Assembly: GCA_022315425.1 (NCBI GenBank)
Contig: JAIUPT010000020.1
Span: forward strand, 310,001 to 374,000
Reading direction: 5' to 3'
DNA: 64,000 bases
Source: Pseudevernia furfuracea
Taxonomy: Eukaryota > Ascomycota > Lecanoromycetes > Lecanorales > Parmeliaceae
Shown here: positions 35,308 through 47,431 of the stretch, piece by piece
Position numbering within the stretch: the first letter of the stretch is position 1
How the letters are laid out: the number at the start of each line of letters is the position of its first letter
Position numbers and translations under genes: made by a program
Notes under the pieces: generated by a model
What the model was told of the DNA's origin: nothing
Databases searched by the model: none
What the model saw: the letters and a program-made list of their open reading frames with translations, nothing else

Positions 35308-36198
35308 CTGCCAACAAAAGGTTTGATCTGAAAGCGCGCAAATCTCTGCGATCAAGAGTCAAGTACGGAGCAGTATAGGATTCTGGATTCACGATTGGCT
35401 GCCTGGACCGCAGCCTGGTGAGGGGTACCGTGAATGACGCAGCCGTGCATTAAGGCTATTGGTCCCCACCCGCAACTGGCGAAAATATTTTATTCCAGCA
35501 GTGCATTCCATTCTCCAGCATCAGCATGTCGGATGCAGAGCAGGCAAAGAAGGCGCCTCTCGCAAATCTCATCCAATCAGCGCGTCACCTACGTTGGCAT
35601 GTGGCAAAGATCATGAAAATACTCGTGGAATTCGATTTATACCACTACCATGGCACCGCATGAGATTAAAGTCCCATGCCTCTTGCTCTTTTTCTTACTG
35701 ATGAATACCTTCTCGGGCTATGGACGCAACCTCTAATTCTGGTCCGTGCTCAGACACTTGACTCTTGCAGGCACAATCCCATGCCCGCAAAGCTTCCAGG
35801 GCAAATACGCCAACCGCTGCCATCAAAGAGCACGATCTGGCAGTAGGATAGTTAACAACCGCTACGAAAGGCACAAGCAACACCTCAGAGGTGCAATCTG
35901 TCAATCTTGGCCCCAACTCCAGGGAATGAACTCCTCTGCATATATCAACAGCCAATAAGGGAAAGGGAAAGGCAAAGGGAAGGGAAGCGAGTTTGAAGAT
36001 TGTACATGTATATCCAAGGGTTTCAAGGCCATGGTTCGTCTGTCTCTTCCAAAGGTTTTCTTACTGCAAATTTTGATGCGACATTCCACATTACTGCTAC
36101 ATCGAATGGAGAAGGGATAGAGATACATGATGGCTCAATTGGCCTCCCAATAGTATGCGCCCTTCGGCGACTACATGACCAGGAGATGGTACGAACTA
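35308..36198. other. Upstream flank of the STAND gene
   Basis: 890 bp with only short frames. A GGGAAAG-rich purine tract lies near 35957-35990. No promoter motif was identified. Confidence 0.4.
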
Positions 36199-36718
36199 CC
36201 CCTATATTCTTTATCCTGGGAAACTTAAAGGGTTGCCGCAAGCAACCCCCCTCGAAAATCAAAAAAAAAAATGTAACTTCTTGAATAACTTCACAACCAT
36301 ATCTGATAACACCCTAAAAACTACATAACGTCTGATAAAAATGTCAAAGACCAAGACTACTCTCAATTTCTAGAAGATCTTGACTACCCTTCATGACATG
36401 AGAACAGAAACTTGACAGAATTTTCGAATTCCTTCGAGGTGTTCTTGGCGGTCATACTCTAGAATAATAGCCGAGGCAACTTTTCAACGTAGAGTGGATT
36501 TCGTACTTTGTTGTTTTACTCACGACGTTGAAGTCGAAATTATCTAGGATTTTTTAGACCAACTATTTGATATTGTAAGTAAGTGTCCTAATATTTCTAG
36601 ACTGTAAAGAAGTGCTGTTGTGAAGTTTTTCAAGATATTTCGTTTTTTTTTTTTTTTTTGAATTTCAGGGGGGGTGCTCGCGGCAACTTTTTAGTTTCCC
36701 AAGGATAGAGAATACAGG
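36199..36718. mobile_element. MITE-like element with long terminal inverted repeats
   Basis: The ends are long inverted repeats. The left end runs CCCCTATATTCTTTATCC, TGGGAAACTT, GGGTTGCCGC, CCCCCCT, an A-rich tract, then CTTCTTGAATAACTTCACAAC near 36275-36297. The right end, read in reverse, runs CCTGTATTCTCTATCC, TTGGGAAACT, AGTTGCCGC, CCCCCCCT, an A-rich tract, then ATCTTGAAAAACTTCACA. The arms are ~95-100 bp and roughly 80% alike. A TA dinucleotide flanks both sides (36197-36198 and 36719-36720), which fits a Tc1/mariner-type target. The 520-bp interior has no transposase frame, so this is a non-autonomous element. The A/T tracts differ in length between arms (11 versus 17), so it is not freshly inserted. 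Confidence 0.75.
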
Positions 36719-37195
36719 TAAGGTTAAATGAAAGGCGAGACATGCGTAGCTCTGAGTTGCGAGACAATGCTAGAGTAAAGAGGCTTTCGCGGATGCAAAG
36801 GGTTATAGGGGAAAAGACGAGCTGTATTCGAAAATGAGTAGGCGAACTAGCTAATTCGTACCAGACGTGCTTTCTTATCTATCAACATTCGGCTATTGCG
36901 TGTTAACCAGGTCCACGCTACAAGTGTCCACGAAGAAAAAAGTCCCGAGATACCTCATACATTCGTACGCGCCACCCGTATGTCAATGGAGTAACGCCGA
37001 TTAGATGCTCTCGCGAAACCCTCCCGATATGCATAGTACAAGAATTGGTGAAGTTGCTGAAAGGGTAAAAGTATTGTGGTCATGTTGTTGGCGGGCAATC
37101 TGAGGACTGAAAATTGAATCGAAGTGCGGGCTTTTCTTGCTGGCAGATTCTCGAACATTCATCTATTGTACATCCTGCTCAGGTGGGTTCCAGAC
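36719..37195. other. 3' flank of the MAPKK gene, nothing seen
   Basis: Short frames only. It lies between the MITE-like element and the stop codon of STE7. Confidence 0.45.
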
Positions 37196-38959
37196 TTAGT
37201 ACTGCTGATTATCGCCGTAGGAGTAGGGCGAACCGTTAGTCACTGGACGCTGACCTCTAAAGCTCGCACTAGGTGGTGGAGGCAACGGTCCAGAAGGTGG
37301 TGGCGCTGGGCGAATTGGCAATGTTGTCGTAGGGTTGAAGTTTCCGCTGTCTCTTGGATGAGGATTGAAGCTCCCGCTATCCCTTGGATGACTCGGCAGA
37401 CCACTCTTGGGGCTGAAGCTTTCTCCCTCGCGAGATCGGCTTGATAGTGGGCCTGTGGTACTTGATGTGCGGGGAGGGAAGCCTTGGCGGTCGAAGGCGG
37501 AGCTCTGAGAAGGGTACATACCGGTGTCGTTGATTTCCGTAGGAATCACTCGCTGAACTGCGGGCTGTTCTGATCGTGGCGAAGACTTGATTTCTTCGTC
37601 GGCTATTGGAATGTGGCCAGAAGTAGGAGTCCTGGATAAGGTCGAGACAGTCGATTCCTTAGGAGAGGGTACAGGCTCTCCCCGGAGCAAGGCTTGCGTA
37701 GAGGGCGATAGCTGAGGGGCAAGATGAGACTTGCGATTGTGACGCTCCATCATTGAAACGGCCCATTGCTCCAAGTCAACGGGCGTTCGTTTAGCAGCTG
37801 CCAGGAACATGTCTTTGTCCTAGAAGCTCGCATTAGCGATCGGTGCAAATTTCTTAGATCAGGGACACATACAAATAGTTGGCGAGGCGTAGGTCGGTCA
37901 TCCGGGTTCTTGAGAAGACACTTTTGGATCATTTCGTCGAGGATTGGAGGGAAGGCATCACTCTGTGGGAGCTTTGGTGCTGGTTCGTGAACGATCTGCT
38001 GTAAGAGGTCCAAGATCCCCATAGGTCCGGCGCTTGCTCTATCCCCTGCCGCTGCATCGCTTGCATCAAATGGGAATCTTCCAATAGCCAGCTCCATCAC
38101 TGTAAGACCAACACTCCATACGTCCGACTTGATTGAGTACTTGGCTCCTTGAATTCTTTCGGGCGCCATATAGGTCGATGTGCCCACAAAGGTATCTGCT
38201 ATTGAATTTACGAGCTCGCCCGACACACCAAAATCGCAGAGCTTGATGTACCCCCGCGAATTGACCAGTACGTTTGACGGCTTAATATCGCGATGCATAA
38301 TTCGATGAACATCGTAAAGGTAGTTGAGCCCGCTTAGGATGGCTTCTGTAATCTTTCCGAGAACATCCACTCGAACAGGACCAAAGTCTTTTGAGATTCG
38401 ATCTAGAGATCTACCTCGAAATCAGAGACAATCCGAATTTAGATGAAACGTGGGATCTCACCCGCAGTCCATATACTCCATGCACATTATGACGTCCCCT
38501 GAGTTGTGGAGGAATGCACCGTAGAAGGTAACGATATTCGGCGAAGTGCAGTCATGCATGATGTGTAATTCTCGGACTATTTGCTTTCGAACGTCCTTCT
38601 TCGCTTCCACGTGAATGACCTTGCCACAACGATTAGCCAGCTTTCTCTTTCATCGTATCGACTCAAAGAGTCACCTTCTTGGCCATGATGACCTTGGTTG
38701 CTGCATGCATAACCTTGCTAACAGTCCCTCCGTTACCAGCCCCGAGCTCTTTCAGTACGATGAGATCCTCGGTTTTGAAGTCTAGCTTGAACTCGACCCC
38801 AATCTCCAGGGTATCTGACCTCGCCACATTGTTCCCCAACGCTCCTGGTATCTGTGCATCACCAGCTGATGGGGCTGGAGCGATCTTTGGGGCGGCGCTC
38901 ACCGCGAGACCTTTGAAGTTCTTGCGGCCCATTGTCCGGGGCTTCATGTCGGAGGACAT
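37196..38959 (-). CDS. STE7: MAP kinase kinase, Ste7 type
   Basis: Four exons: 38675..38959, 38462..38619, 37873..38410, 37196..37819 (1605 nt, 534 aa, frame closed). The N-terminus (KPRTMGRKNFKGLAV) carries basic residues followed by L-x-V, a MAPK docking site. Kinase motifs are the glycine loop GAGNGG at 73-78, the lysine in MAKK, HRDIKPSN at 187, DFG, and the activation loop NSIADT with the two phosphosites S217 and T221. TYMAPERI comes next. The ~200-residue C-terminal tail is Pro/Ser-rich and contains a duplicated HPRDSGSFNP/HPRDSGNFNP motif. The mutually spaced S-x-A-x-T and the N-terminal RTM-RKN-KGL motif fit the Ste7/FUZ7 branch rather than Pbs2 or Mkk1. Known role: it phosphorylates the Fus3/Kss1-type MAPK in mating, filamentation and infection-related development. 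It is divergent from SPT6. Confidence 0.9.
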
Positions 38960-39496
38960 TTTGAGAGTGATGTGCGGGGAGCGTGGAAAAAAGGTGGAGC
39001 CTGCTACTTATTGTCCAAGGGGGTAATAGATGCTCACTCAGGAGGCAATTTCGCGAGAGGGGCAGTGGTGGCAGTCGAGGCGATTTGATAGGTGCAGGTA
39101 ATCTGCGCAATCAGCCAGTGGTGCAGTGATGCATGCAGCTCCTCGAATGCGATTTGGTGGACCACATTAAACTTGCAGCATCTGCATGACGACTTGAGCA
39201 TCAGGCTCTGGATAGGCTGCCGTTGGCCATATATGCATCTTTGAATCGCCGTTTGACAGGTCAAGAACTGTGTGACTCCAAGAATAGAATGAATTTCATC
39301 CCACATGGAAACATGAGCTAAGCCGAGTGCGAATTATTATGTAAGCAAGATCGGCATCCCTACCTGACGACTTTGTTGTAAGGGCTACAATTATTTCCGT
39401 TCCACTCTCTTTGACCCTGTTGAAGTTATTATAGTATGCTCATACAGATACTTTCGACACATTCACATTTCTCTCCCAACCAAGCCTTCGTTGACA
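38960..39496. promoter_or_regulatory. Shared divergent promoter of STE7 and SPT6
   Basis: 537 bp between two divergent starts. It includes GGAAACATG near 39306, which is one base off the Ste12 pheromone-response core TGAAACA, and TGACTCC near 39272. Both are short motifs and may be chance. Confidence 0.4.
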
Positions 39497-42400
39497 ATGA
39501 ATACCATTCGAGACCTGGTTGTAGGAGAGGCCGAGCTTGACGACGATGACGAGGGCGATGAATCGTTCGATGAAGAGACCGGTGAGGTCAGGAGGACTAC
39601 AAATGGCAAGAACCGGGCAAATGGAGTCAATGGCCATCTCGACGACTCGAGTGAAGAGGAGGACGATGACGATGAGGAGGCAGCTCAAGCGGTAGAATCT
39701 CCTGTCATCTGGTGCCTTTACTTGAGGGCTTTTACTGACCCGGTCCTCTTGCGATGTCTAGATCAGAGACGGTTTCATAGTCGAAGACGACGAAGAGCCC
39801 GAAGAACGCGCGCGGAGAAGACAGGAGAGAAAAAAGCGTAGGAGGGAGGAACGAGAGGAAGAGGAGGCTGGCCTAGACGAAGAGGATCTAGATCTGATTG
39901 GAGAAGCACACCCAGAATATGAGCAGCGCGCTACCAGCGAGGTATGTGCCGGACTTTCTGTTACAGAAAGTGCTCCGTTAACACTTAACCCAGCCCAAGC
40001 TCAAACGTCTAAAACGCGGGCACAAAGATGATCGAGACGGACGACCAAGAGGCGTTGGGGATATCTTTGACGACGATGAAGATGATGATATGCCTCGTGC
40101 ACCCGAAGGCCAACGTGGCTCCGCCCGCGTCGACCCTCGAACGCTTGAGGACGAGTTCAAAGACTTTATCGAGGAGGACTTTGATGACGAAGATGGACAG
40201 CGACAAGACGACGATGATGTCGATGTTCTGCGAAAACCCAGCAGAAATATCATAGGAGTGAAAGACGCTGCTGGTCTGGACGAGATTGCCCTGGAAGATA
40301 TGAAAGAAGCGTTTGGCACAGGGTTTGAATATGATTGGGCTCTGGAGCTTCAAGATCAGGAAGAACAGAAGGAACAGAGACCAGTGGATCCCGAATATCC
40401 AGACGCAATTCTTAAGGGCATCGAACTTAAGGATGTCTTCGAGCCTTCTCAACTTGTCGACCGTATGCTTACTGATGAGGACAACCAAATACGGGCTACG
40501 GATCAGCCAGAGCGCTTCCAGCTTGCGAGAAGTCCCTACAAGGATCTTGAGCTTACCGATGAAGAGTTGAAGGAAGAATCGAGTTGGATATCCGATCTTA
40601 TGCTTCCGAAGAAATCGCTTGATCCGGACCTTCGAGATGCGTTTCAAAAGTCAGTCGCAAAGGTCCTAGAATTTATGAACGTCGACGAATTCGAGGTGCC
40701 TTTCATCTTCCAACATCGCAAAGACTACCTTATCCACGCGCAGAAGATAGCAGTCACACCAGATCCTTATAATCCTAGTGCAACGCCATATGTTGTCAAC
40801 GCTGAGAAGTTACTCAACCAGTCGGATCTGTGGGAAATTTTTGACATGGACCTGAGATTCAGGGCTCTCGTCGAGAAGCGCCACGCTCTGCAGAGAACCT
40901 ACGACAACATTTCAGCCTTGTCCGAGAATTTCCACGATCCCGTCATCGAAGAAATGCTTCCCGTAGCTGTTACTATGGAGGAACTTCAAGATGTGCAAGA
41001 CTATATACAGTTCCAACACCCTTCACGCCTTGCCGATATGGTTCTTCATAACGGAACGGGTAGTAGCGGTTCAACCCAGCGGCGGCCGGGTGCGTCCAAG
41101 ATGTTATTTGAAAAAATCCGGACCGGCAAGGTGTATCGACTCGTGCGTGCTTTCGGTATATCTGCAGACTCTTTCGCCCAAAACGCCCTTATGAAAGAAG
41201 GCAGACGGCAATTCACCGAGGACCCTACCCAGCGTCCAGATGATATGGCAGACAGCGAAGATATACTAGATCCCCCTGAATACTCCTCTGGTGCACAATG
41301 TTTGCGAGCTGCAAAAGCAATGTTCGCAGAGGAGATCGCTATGAGTCCTAAAATGCGAAAGGTGATGCGCCGGCATTACTTTGGAAATGGTATTGTCGAG
41401 TGCTACCGGACGGAGAAAGGGCTTCGCAAGATCGATGATCAGCACCCTTACTATGACTTCAAGTATCTTCGAAATCAGCAACTCATCGATATTGCACAAA
41501 ACCCCGACCGTTTCCTTCGCATGCTCAAAGCAGAAGAAGAAGGTCTGGTCGAAGTGAGAGTGAGAACTCAAAACAACGATGTCTTCAAGAAGCGGCTTTA
41601 TGGAGACCTTGAATCAGACAACTTCAGCGAAGTTGCTGACGCCTGGAATCGTGAGCGAAGGGAGACTTTAGACATAGCTCTCTTAAAGCTCGAAAAGATT
41701 ATGGCACGAGGCGTGAAGGAGGCTTTGAAGTTTGAGTGCGAAAATTCCGTAGCCAAGAATTGTCGCGAGGAATATGGCAAGAGACTTGATCAAGCACCGT
41801 ACAAGCCGAAGGGTATGATGCTAGGAACAGTGCCACGAGTACTTGCTCTATCAAATGGCACTGGTACCTTTGGCAGGGACGCAGTGTGCTGGGCTTGGGT
41901 CGAGGAAGACGGACGAGTTCTAGAAAACGGAAAATTTACTGATCTTGTCATGGGAGATGCTGAACGAGGTACAGAGGACGGTGCCGATGTGAAAGCGTTT
42001 ACGGAGCTTGTCGAGCGACGGAAACCGGACGTGATCGGTGTTTCTGGCTTCTCTGCAGAAACCCGCAAACTGTACAAACAGATCGACGACATTGTTGAGC
42101 GTAAAGAACTGCGCGGAGCTGACTATGAAGACGAGGATGGCAACGACAGGAGTGACAAGCTGGAGGTGGTAATTGTCAACGACGAGGTGGCACGCCTATA
42201 CCAAACTAGTGAACGGGCCAATATGGAGCATCCCGGATTTGCACCGCTGACAAAGTATTGCGTGGCTCTTGCCAAATATCTTCAGAACCCTCTCAAAGAA
42301 TATGCATCACTAGGCCGGGATATCATCTCCATCTCCTTCGATCCAGCCCAGCGATATGTACCTCAAGAGAAGATCATCAAGGCGCTTGAGACGTCTATGG

Positions 42401-44015
42401 TCGACATGGTCAATCTGTGTGGTGTAGATGTCAATGAGGCTGTCAGTGATTTGTACACGGCTAGTCTGCTTCCATACGTTTGCGGTCTGGGACCACGAAA
42501 GGCCGCACAGCTCATCAAGGTCATCAATCTCAACGGTGGTGTCGTATCCGCGCGGTCCGAATTGGTAGGCGAACCTGACAAGAACATCTTACCCGCTGTT
42601 GGGGCAAAGGTCTGGAACAATTGTGCCAGCTTCCTCTTCATCGAGTTTGACAGTTCAGAACCCGAGGCTGACTACCTCGACAACACTCGAGTTCACCCGG
42701 AGGACTACGATCTTGGACGGAAAATGGCTGCTGACGCTCTTGAATTGGACGAGGAAGATATCGAAGCTGAGCAGCAGGAGAACGGTCAAGGCGCTATTGT
42801 CAGAAAGCTCATCAAGGATGAATCCCAGGAAAAGGTCAATGATCTCATTCTTGAGGAATATGCCGAGCAGCTGGAGAAGAACTTCAATCAGCGAAAACGA
42901 GCCACTCTGGAAACGATCCGTGCTGAATTGCAGCAGCCTTACGAGGAGTTGCGAAGGAATTTCGCCTTGCTGTCGACTAACGAGATCTTCACCATGTTTA
43001 CTGGCGAAACCTCGGATTCACTATGTGAAGGCATGATAGTTCCTGTCTCCATCAAGAAGGTTGCCGATGATTATGTCGAAGCCAAGCTGGACTGCGGAAT
43101 TGAAGGCACCGTGCCTGCCCTTGCTGTCTCAAATAGACCAGACGTCTCCGCGAAGCAACTATTCTCCGCCCATCAGACAGTACAGGCCAAGATTACCTAC
43201 CTGAACCGCAAGCAGCTGACCGCTAATTTCTCCCTTCGAGAAGACGAGCTTCAAAGACCTTATCGAAAGGAGGTCGATCGCATGAGGGATGAATGGGATG
43301 ATGACCAAGAGCGGAAAGACAAAGAGTCGATGATGGAGAAAAATGATGTTTCTGGTCGTACCCAGAGAGTCATCAAGCATCCTCTCTTCAAACCCTTCAA
43401 CAGCACCCAAGCTGAAGAATTCCTTGGCTCTCAAGGTCGGGGTGATCTGGTCATACGACCCTCTTCGAAGGGGTTGGACCATCTTGCAGTGACCTGGAAA
43501 GTGTCGGACAACATCTACCAGCATATCGATGTGCTCGAGCTAGACAAAAGCAATCAGCTCTCCGGAGGAACGACACTCAAGATTGGAGGCCGCTACAACT
43601 ACAGTGATCTCGATGAGTTGATTGTCAACCATGTAAAAGCGATGGCCAAGAAGGTGGATGAGATGATGCTCCATGAGAAGTATCAAAACCTCAGTAAAGC
43701 TGATACTGGTAAGCAGCTGCACTCCTCTCCGCCACATATAAGCTTTGCTGACTTCGTGCTACAGAGCGATGGTTGACCACCTACACCGAAGCCAATCCGA
43801 AGCGATCTGTCTACAATTTCTGCATCGATCCTAAACACGCCGGCTACTTCTTCCTATGCTTCAAAGCTGGCCAGCACGCCCAGGTCCAGCATTGGGCTGT
43901 CAAAGTCGTTCCGCAGGCGTTTGAGCTCCAAAAGAACATGTACCCCGATATGAGGGCATTGTGCAATGGCTTCAAGCTACTGTTCACGAACATGCAGAGT
44001 GGAAAGAGGCGGTAG
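39497..44015 (+). CDS. SPT6: Transcription elongation factor and histone chaperone Spt6
   Basis: Four exons: 39497..39691, 39762..39941, 39994..43708, 43765..44015 (4341 nt, 1446 aa, frame closed). The N-terminal ~170 residues are strongly acidic with DLVVGEAELDDDDEGDESFDEETGEV and then basic KKRRR stretches, as in all Spt6 proteins. The order after this is the Tex-like helical core, the YqgF/RNase H-like domain from ~733 (MMLGTVPRVLALSNGTG), the HhH region (PYVCGLGPRKAAQLIKVI), the S1 domain from ~1133 (GMIVPVSIKKVADDYVEAKL) and the tandem SH2 from ~1254 (HPLFKPFNSTQAEEFLG, GDLVIRPSSKG). The last exon completes the second SH2 (FFLCFKAGQ). Known role: it rides with RNA polymerase II through its SH2 pair and restores nucleosomes during elongation. 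Length is normal for fungi. Confidence 0.96.
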
Positions 44016-44252
44016 ATCATCGGCATTTGGTCCTCCATTTTTCACCTGTCTTTGTTTAGGGTTATCAGAGCACCTGGCATCAATCGAGCGATTGGGCGAT
44101 CAGTCCTGCGGGCTTTTCGTCCTCCCAAATGTGTAACAATAGATTGAAAGAGCCAGAGCTGACGCACTGGCGCCTCTTCGTTAAAGTGTTAATGGAGAGA
44201 ATTTCGTCCTACGACCTCATGCAAACGTCCGTGTCACTTTTGACTCAATCCT

Positions 44253-45380
44253 CTACCCCCTCGCAGCATGCACAGCTCTCAATGCCTCCATCACAACCCT
44301 CCTCCCCTTCTCTCCACCCAAATACTCTCCACTCTCCCCTTCTTCCTCGTCCCCCACCCCTTCATCCTCCAAGCTCGCCTCATAAGCCCTCATAACCATC
44401 TCCTCGTCAACCCTACACCCACCCTTGACCAACGCTCTCACACACCCACTCAACCTCGCAATCTCCCTTCTCGTCTCCTCTTCAATACTCTCATTCGTGT
44501 TCTCATACATGCCCTCCCCAATTTTCTCTTCCAGGTTGTTCACCCCCATACCAATACCCATATCTCTTCCCCCCTTTCCTTCCACAAGCTCCCCACCCAC
44601 ATGCTTGCAGATCCATATATATCCATTAACACCAAGCACGACATCCACCTCCCCGCCCCCATTCGCCGTCTGCACAGTCCACACCTGCCTCCTACTCCTC
44701 ACCACCCCTCCCCCACCCCCACCCGTTCCCGAAACAGACAGGAAAACCCCATTCCTCAACTTCCCGTACTTCAGACTCCTCGTATGCAAACTCGCCGCCC
44801 CATCCTGATACACACTCTGCACCTCGGCGACCAGCAAATCCCCCTCGCCGAAAAACGTCCGGATGGCCAACTCGTCCGTACTCGTCCTCTTCCTCAGTAT
44901 CCCGCCGGGCAAGTTGATGGCGGAGAGGGGCAGGTGGGCCAGCAGCGGGGCGGATAGATCGACTTTCCAGCGCTTCGTTTGGACTTCGACGATGCGGCCG
45001 ACGACGAGGTCGCCGATTTCGGGGGTGTAGCGCGCGCGGAGGGGGCGGATGGAGAGGAGTTTGTTGGTTTTGAGGAGGGTGCCGGCGACGGAGGAAAGGA
45101 TTGTGGGGTGCGTGGGGGAGGTGTAGGTTCCGTGGCCGCTGTGGGCGGTTATTAGTCGAGGCTTTCGAGGGTGTAGCAAGATTAATAGGGCATACCGCAT
45201 CCATTGTGGATCATCGGTTACGGTTTCGCCGGGCGTGACTATGGATTTGGTGGAGAGTTTGGGGCGTTTGGAGGGTGGGGGCATGTCAGTGTCGCCGTCT
45301 GAGTCGAGGGACGAGGATTCGGAGGTGTCATTGTGATGGAGGGGTGCGAGGGGAACTGGAGCGGTGATTGTGAAGGGCAT
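44253..45380 (-). CDS. RRP4: RNA exosome cap subunit Rrp4
   Basis: Two exons, 45196..45380 and 44253..45138, with a 57-nt intron 45139-45195 (phase 2). Splicing joins DPQWMR to GHGTYT, the conserved RGHGT turn. The product is 356 aa. The N-terminal region is followed by an S1 domain (EIGDLVVGRIVEVQTKRWKVDLSAPLLAHLPLSAINLPGG) and a KH-type region (YGKLRNGVFLSV, NGYIWICKHVGG), the layout of Rrp4/EXOSC2. Known role: one of three S1/KH cap proteins that guide RNA into the nine-subunit exosome ring, in both nucleus and cytoplasm. The intron length is a multiple of three and its reading frame has no stop, so an unspliced transcript would also encode a full-length chain with 19 extra residues. It ends convergently with SPT6, 237 bp away. 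Confidence 0.93.
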   Translation of the reverse strand: MPFTITAPVPLAPLHHNDTSESSSLDSDGDTDMPPPSKRPKLSTKSIVTPGETVTDDPQWMRYALLILLHPRKPRLITAHSGHGTYTSPTHPTILSSVAGTLLKTNKLLSIRPLRARYTPEIGDLVVGRIVEVQTKRWKVDLSAPLLAHLPLSAINLPGGILRKRTSTDELAIRTFFGEGDLLVAEVQSVYQDGAASLHTRSLKYGKLRNGVFLSVSGTGGGGGGVVRSRRQVWTVQTANGGGEVDVVLGVNGYIWICKHVGGELVEGKGGRDMGIGMGVNNLEEKIGEGMYENTNESIEEETRREIARLSGCVRALVKGGCRVDEEMVMRAYEASLEDEGVGDEEEGESGEYLGGEKGRRVVMEALRAVHAARG

Positions 45381-45927
45381 TGTAGAGGTTTTGGAGAGCT
45401 TGAGCGTTGGGGTTTTCAGAAACTTGATGCTTCGGGAATAAAGCGGAGTTTAGAGTCATGATTCCTATTGGCTGCAAACTCGAACATTTCGATTCAGCAC
45501 TTCTCATTTCTCACCATGGGTCGTTGTCGGTGGTACCTCTGGTTCTGGCAGGGGAAACACAGACGACACAGGCTTGCAGTTCTTCCATCTAGAGGCAGAC
45601 TTCCGAAGCTCCTCGTGCTCCTGGTCGGTCTGAGCATTCATTACTCAAATGCCACCTCGCTTCTACATCGCTGTCATTCTCATATGTACCTCGGACCTTC
45701 AGATCAGAGAAGTTGTCCTAGTCGTGCGGTATGGCTCTTCCCCCTCCCTTCCGCTTGGAGTTCCGTTTGGGTATCTCAGGCTAACGATCCTCTTAGACTC
45801 CATTATCTCCTAAGCTTCCACTTTCTTAGCTTTAACGGCTCATCCTAGTCAAGTACAGAGCTACGATATAGGCTGCTGTTCTCATACATGCCAGCAGACG
45901 AAAGGATCTAAGTTCGACAGAAGCAGC
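45381..45927. other. No gene seen
   Basis: Upstream flank of RRP4. A 126-codon plus frame at 45468-45848 is Arg/Ser/Leu-rich, has no domain and is probably chance. Confidence 0.4.
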
Positions 45928-46394
45928 ATGTCCTCGCTAACATTCACCACACTTCCACGGGAGATTCGTGACCGTAGCTACGACTTTGTCTGGGACCTCA
46001 GACAGAAGGTCCCACCATCAGGGTGATACCCGGATTACCTGCCACACTCAATGCCAAAGATCCATCCTTTGACAGCGTTCCTGTCGACATGACCTTGGCT
46101 CTGCTTCATCTTAACCACCAGAGCTTAGCCGAAGCTGCGCCGACTGTTTATGGGAGGCGGAAGTTTCGTTTCGGTCTTAACCAGCTGATGCAGTTCGTAA
46201 AGGGTATTGCGTTCTGTGGGCATCTGATCAAAGTTATTGAAGTATTGGAAATTCCCCCACTTGGACTGCGATTTTCTCCCCAGACCTTTCACCTCGTACA
46301 AAATTTGCAAGGGCTACGATCGTTCGCGATGAGGATCAATACAGAATTTTTCAATCAAGTACCGGAGCATGTTGTTGATGTAGGCATCTACTAA
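45928..46394 (+). pseudogene. Broken F-box-like/DUF7730-type gene
   Basis: The ATG at 45928 opens MSSLTFTTLPREIRDRSYDF, the same family start as the intact gene at 5850-6581 (MSPTFTTLPLEIRNEIYSHL). This frame stops at 46026. The family's next conserved block (MTLALLHLNHQSLAEAAPTVYGRRKFRFG) continues in another frame from 46023 to a stop at 46394. No GT-AG intron of normal length bridges the two, so one frameshift near 46000-46026 is the simplest reading. The second frame then stops early compared with the intact paralogue. Likely a dead paralogue. Confidence 0.6.
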
Positions 46395-47431
46395 CTCACG
46401 GATCGCATCGAAGTCACTGTGCATTCCGAGCAAGGGATTTCCCTGAGCTGTAGGGATCACGACACCTACAGATGCTTCGGAATACGTCATGTTCACAAAC
46501 ATTTGGACATGTGCAGAGGATAAGAGGGAATAGGAAAGTTCAGGCTTTCATTGCACGGTTCGTAGTCGAATACTAACCAAGAATCTCTATGCCGTGGACG
46601 GAAAAATTCTTACATGGTCGGACCCAAAGAGTCTTTCAAGCCAGCCCTGTGACTATGATCATCATCGCCTAGGATGGTACTTAGCTACCGATAAATTCTT
46701 GGGAGCCGGGATTTAATTGCGTGGTCTGTGCAATCACAGGGGAATTCCGAGCTCACGATTGAGAAACTAGGTATCCAGCAGGGAGCCGGCTACTTGCCTC
46801 GGAAAGAGCAGCAGATAGGTATTGTGTGTTGGCCAAAGCGATCATCCCCTTCTCCAAAAATTGGCAGAACGCAGCCCGGCATGTAGCCCGTCAAGTTTTG
46901 TCTTTTATCTAGGTGTGCTGAGCCTGCGAATGGAAATAATTGAAAATTTTTGTGAGAACTCAGTTGTTTGAGTAATCTTCGTGTATGACCGTTGATCTCT
47001 GCTGATCTCCTGCAATGTTCTCGAGCGATGAGGCTGATTACTACCATGCTCCTTAACCTTCAGAACCTGCTTCGTCGCTCCAAACCTAACCTATTTAGCT
47101 ATCCAAGGTGGTATCACCTCAGAGGAAGTGTTAGCCCGGGGATTCGTGGGGCTTTCTGTACTGTCGCTAAGCATGAACTTGTCCTAAATGGGATTCAAAA
47201 AACATGCTCAGGCAAGTACCAGAAAATCGAATGTATACATAAAAGGATTCTTCATAAGTCACTTTTTCAATGAGGTCTCCATCTCTTATCCCCTTCCCTT
47301 GTACACTGTCATACACACGTTTTCACTACAAAATCTGCTAAATACATTTTGCTACATGCTGGCATTCTACTTCCAATGAATACTGAATCTGACTTCAGAA
47401 CTGTCCTTTCCACCTTCCCTGTTCTGCCAAA
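46395..47431. other. No gene seen
   Basis: About 1 kb of moderately AT-rich sequence. Only short frames are found (46790-47047 minus, 46992-47379 plus), without domains. Confidence 0.45.

Noticed and set aside
39300..39315. Ste12 pheromone-response element upstream of STE7
   Set aside because: GGAAACATG differs from the core motif and occurs once, so chance is likely.
40009..40647. 212-codon minus-strand frame inside SPT6
   Set aside because: It is the antisense of the conserved SPT6 exon 3, with no domain of its own.
44268..44957. Long plus-strand frames opposite RRP4
   Set aside because: Pro/Ser/His-rich shadow of the RRP4 coding sequence in GC-rich codons.
45468..45848. 126-codon plus frame upstream of RRP4
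   Set aside because: No family resemblance, and its Arg/Ser/Leu composition is typical of chance frames.
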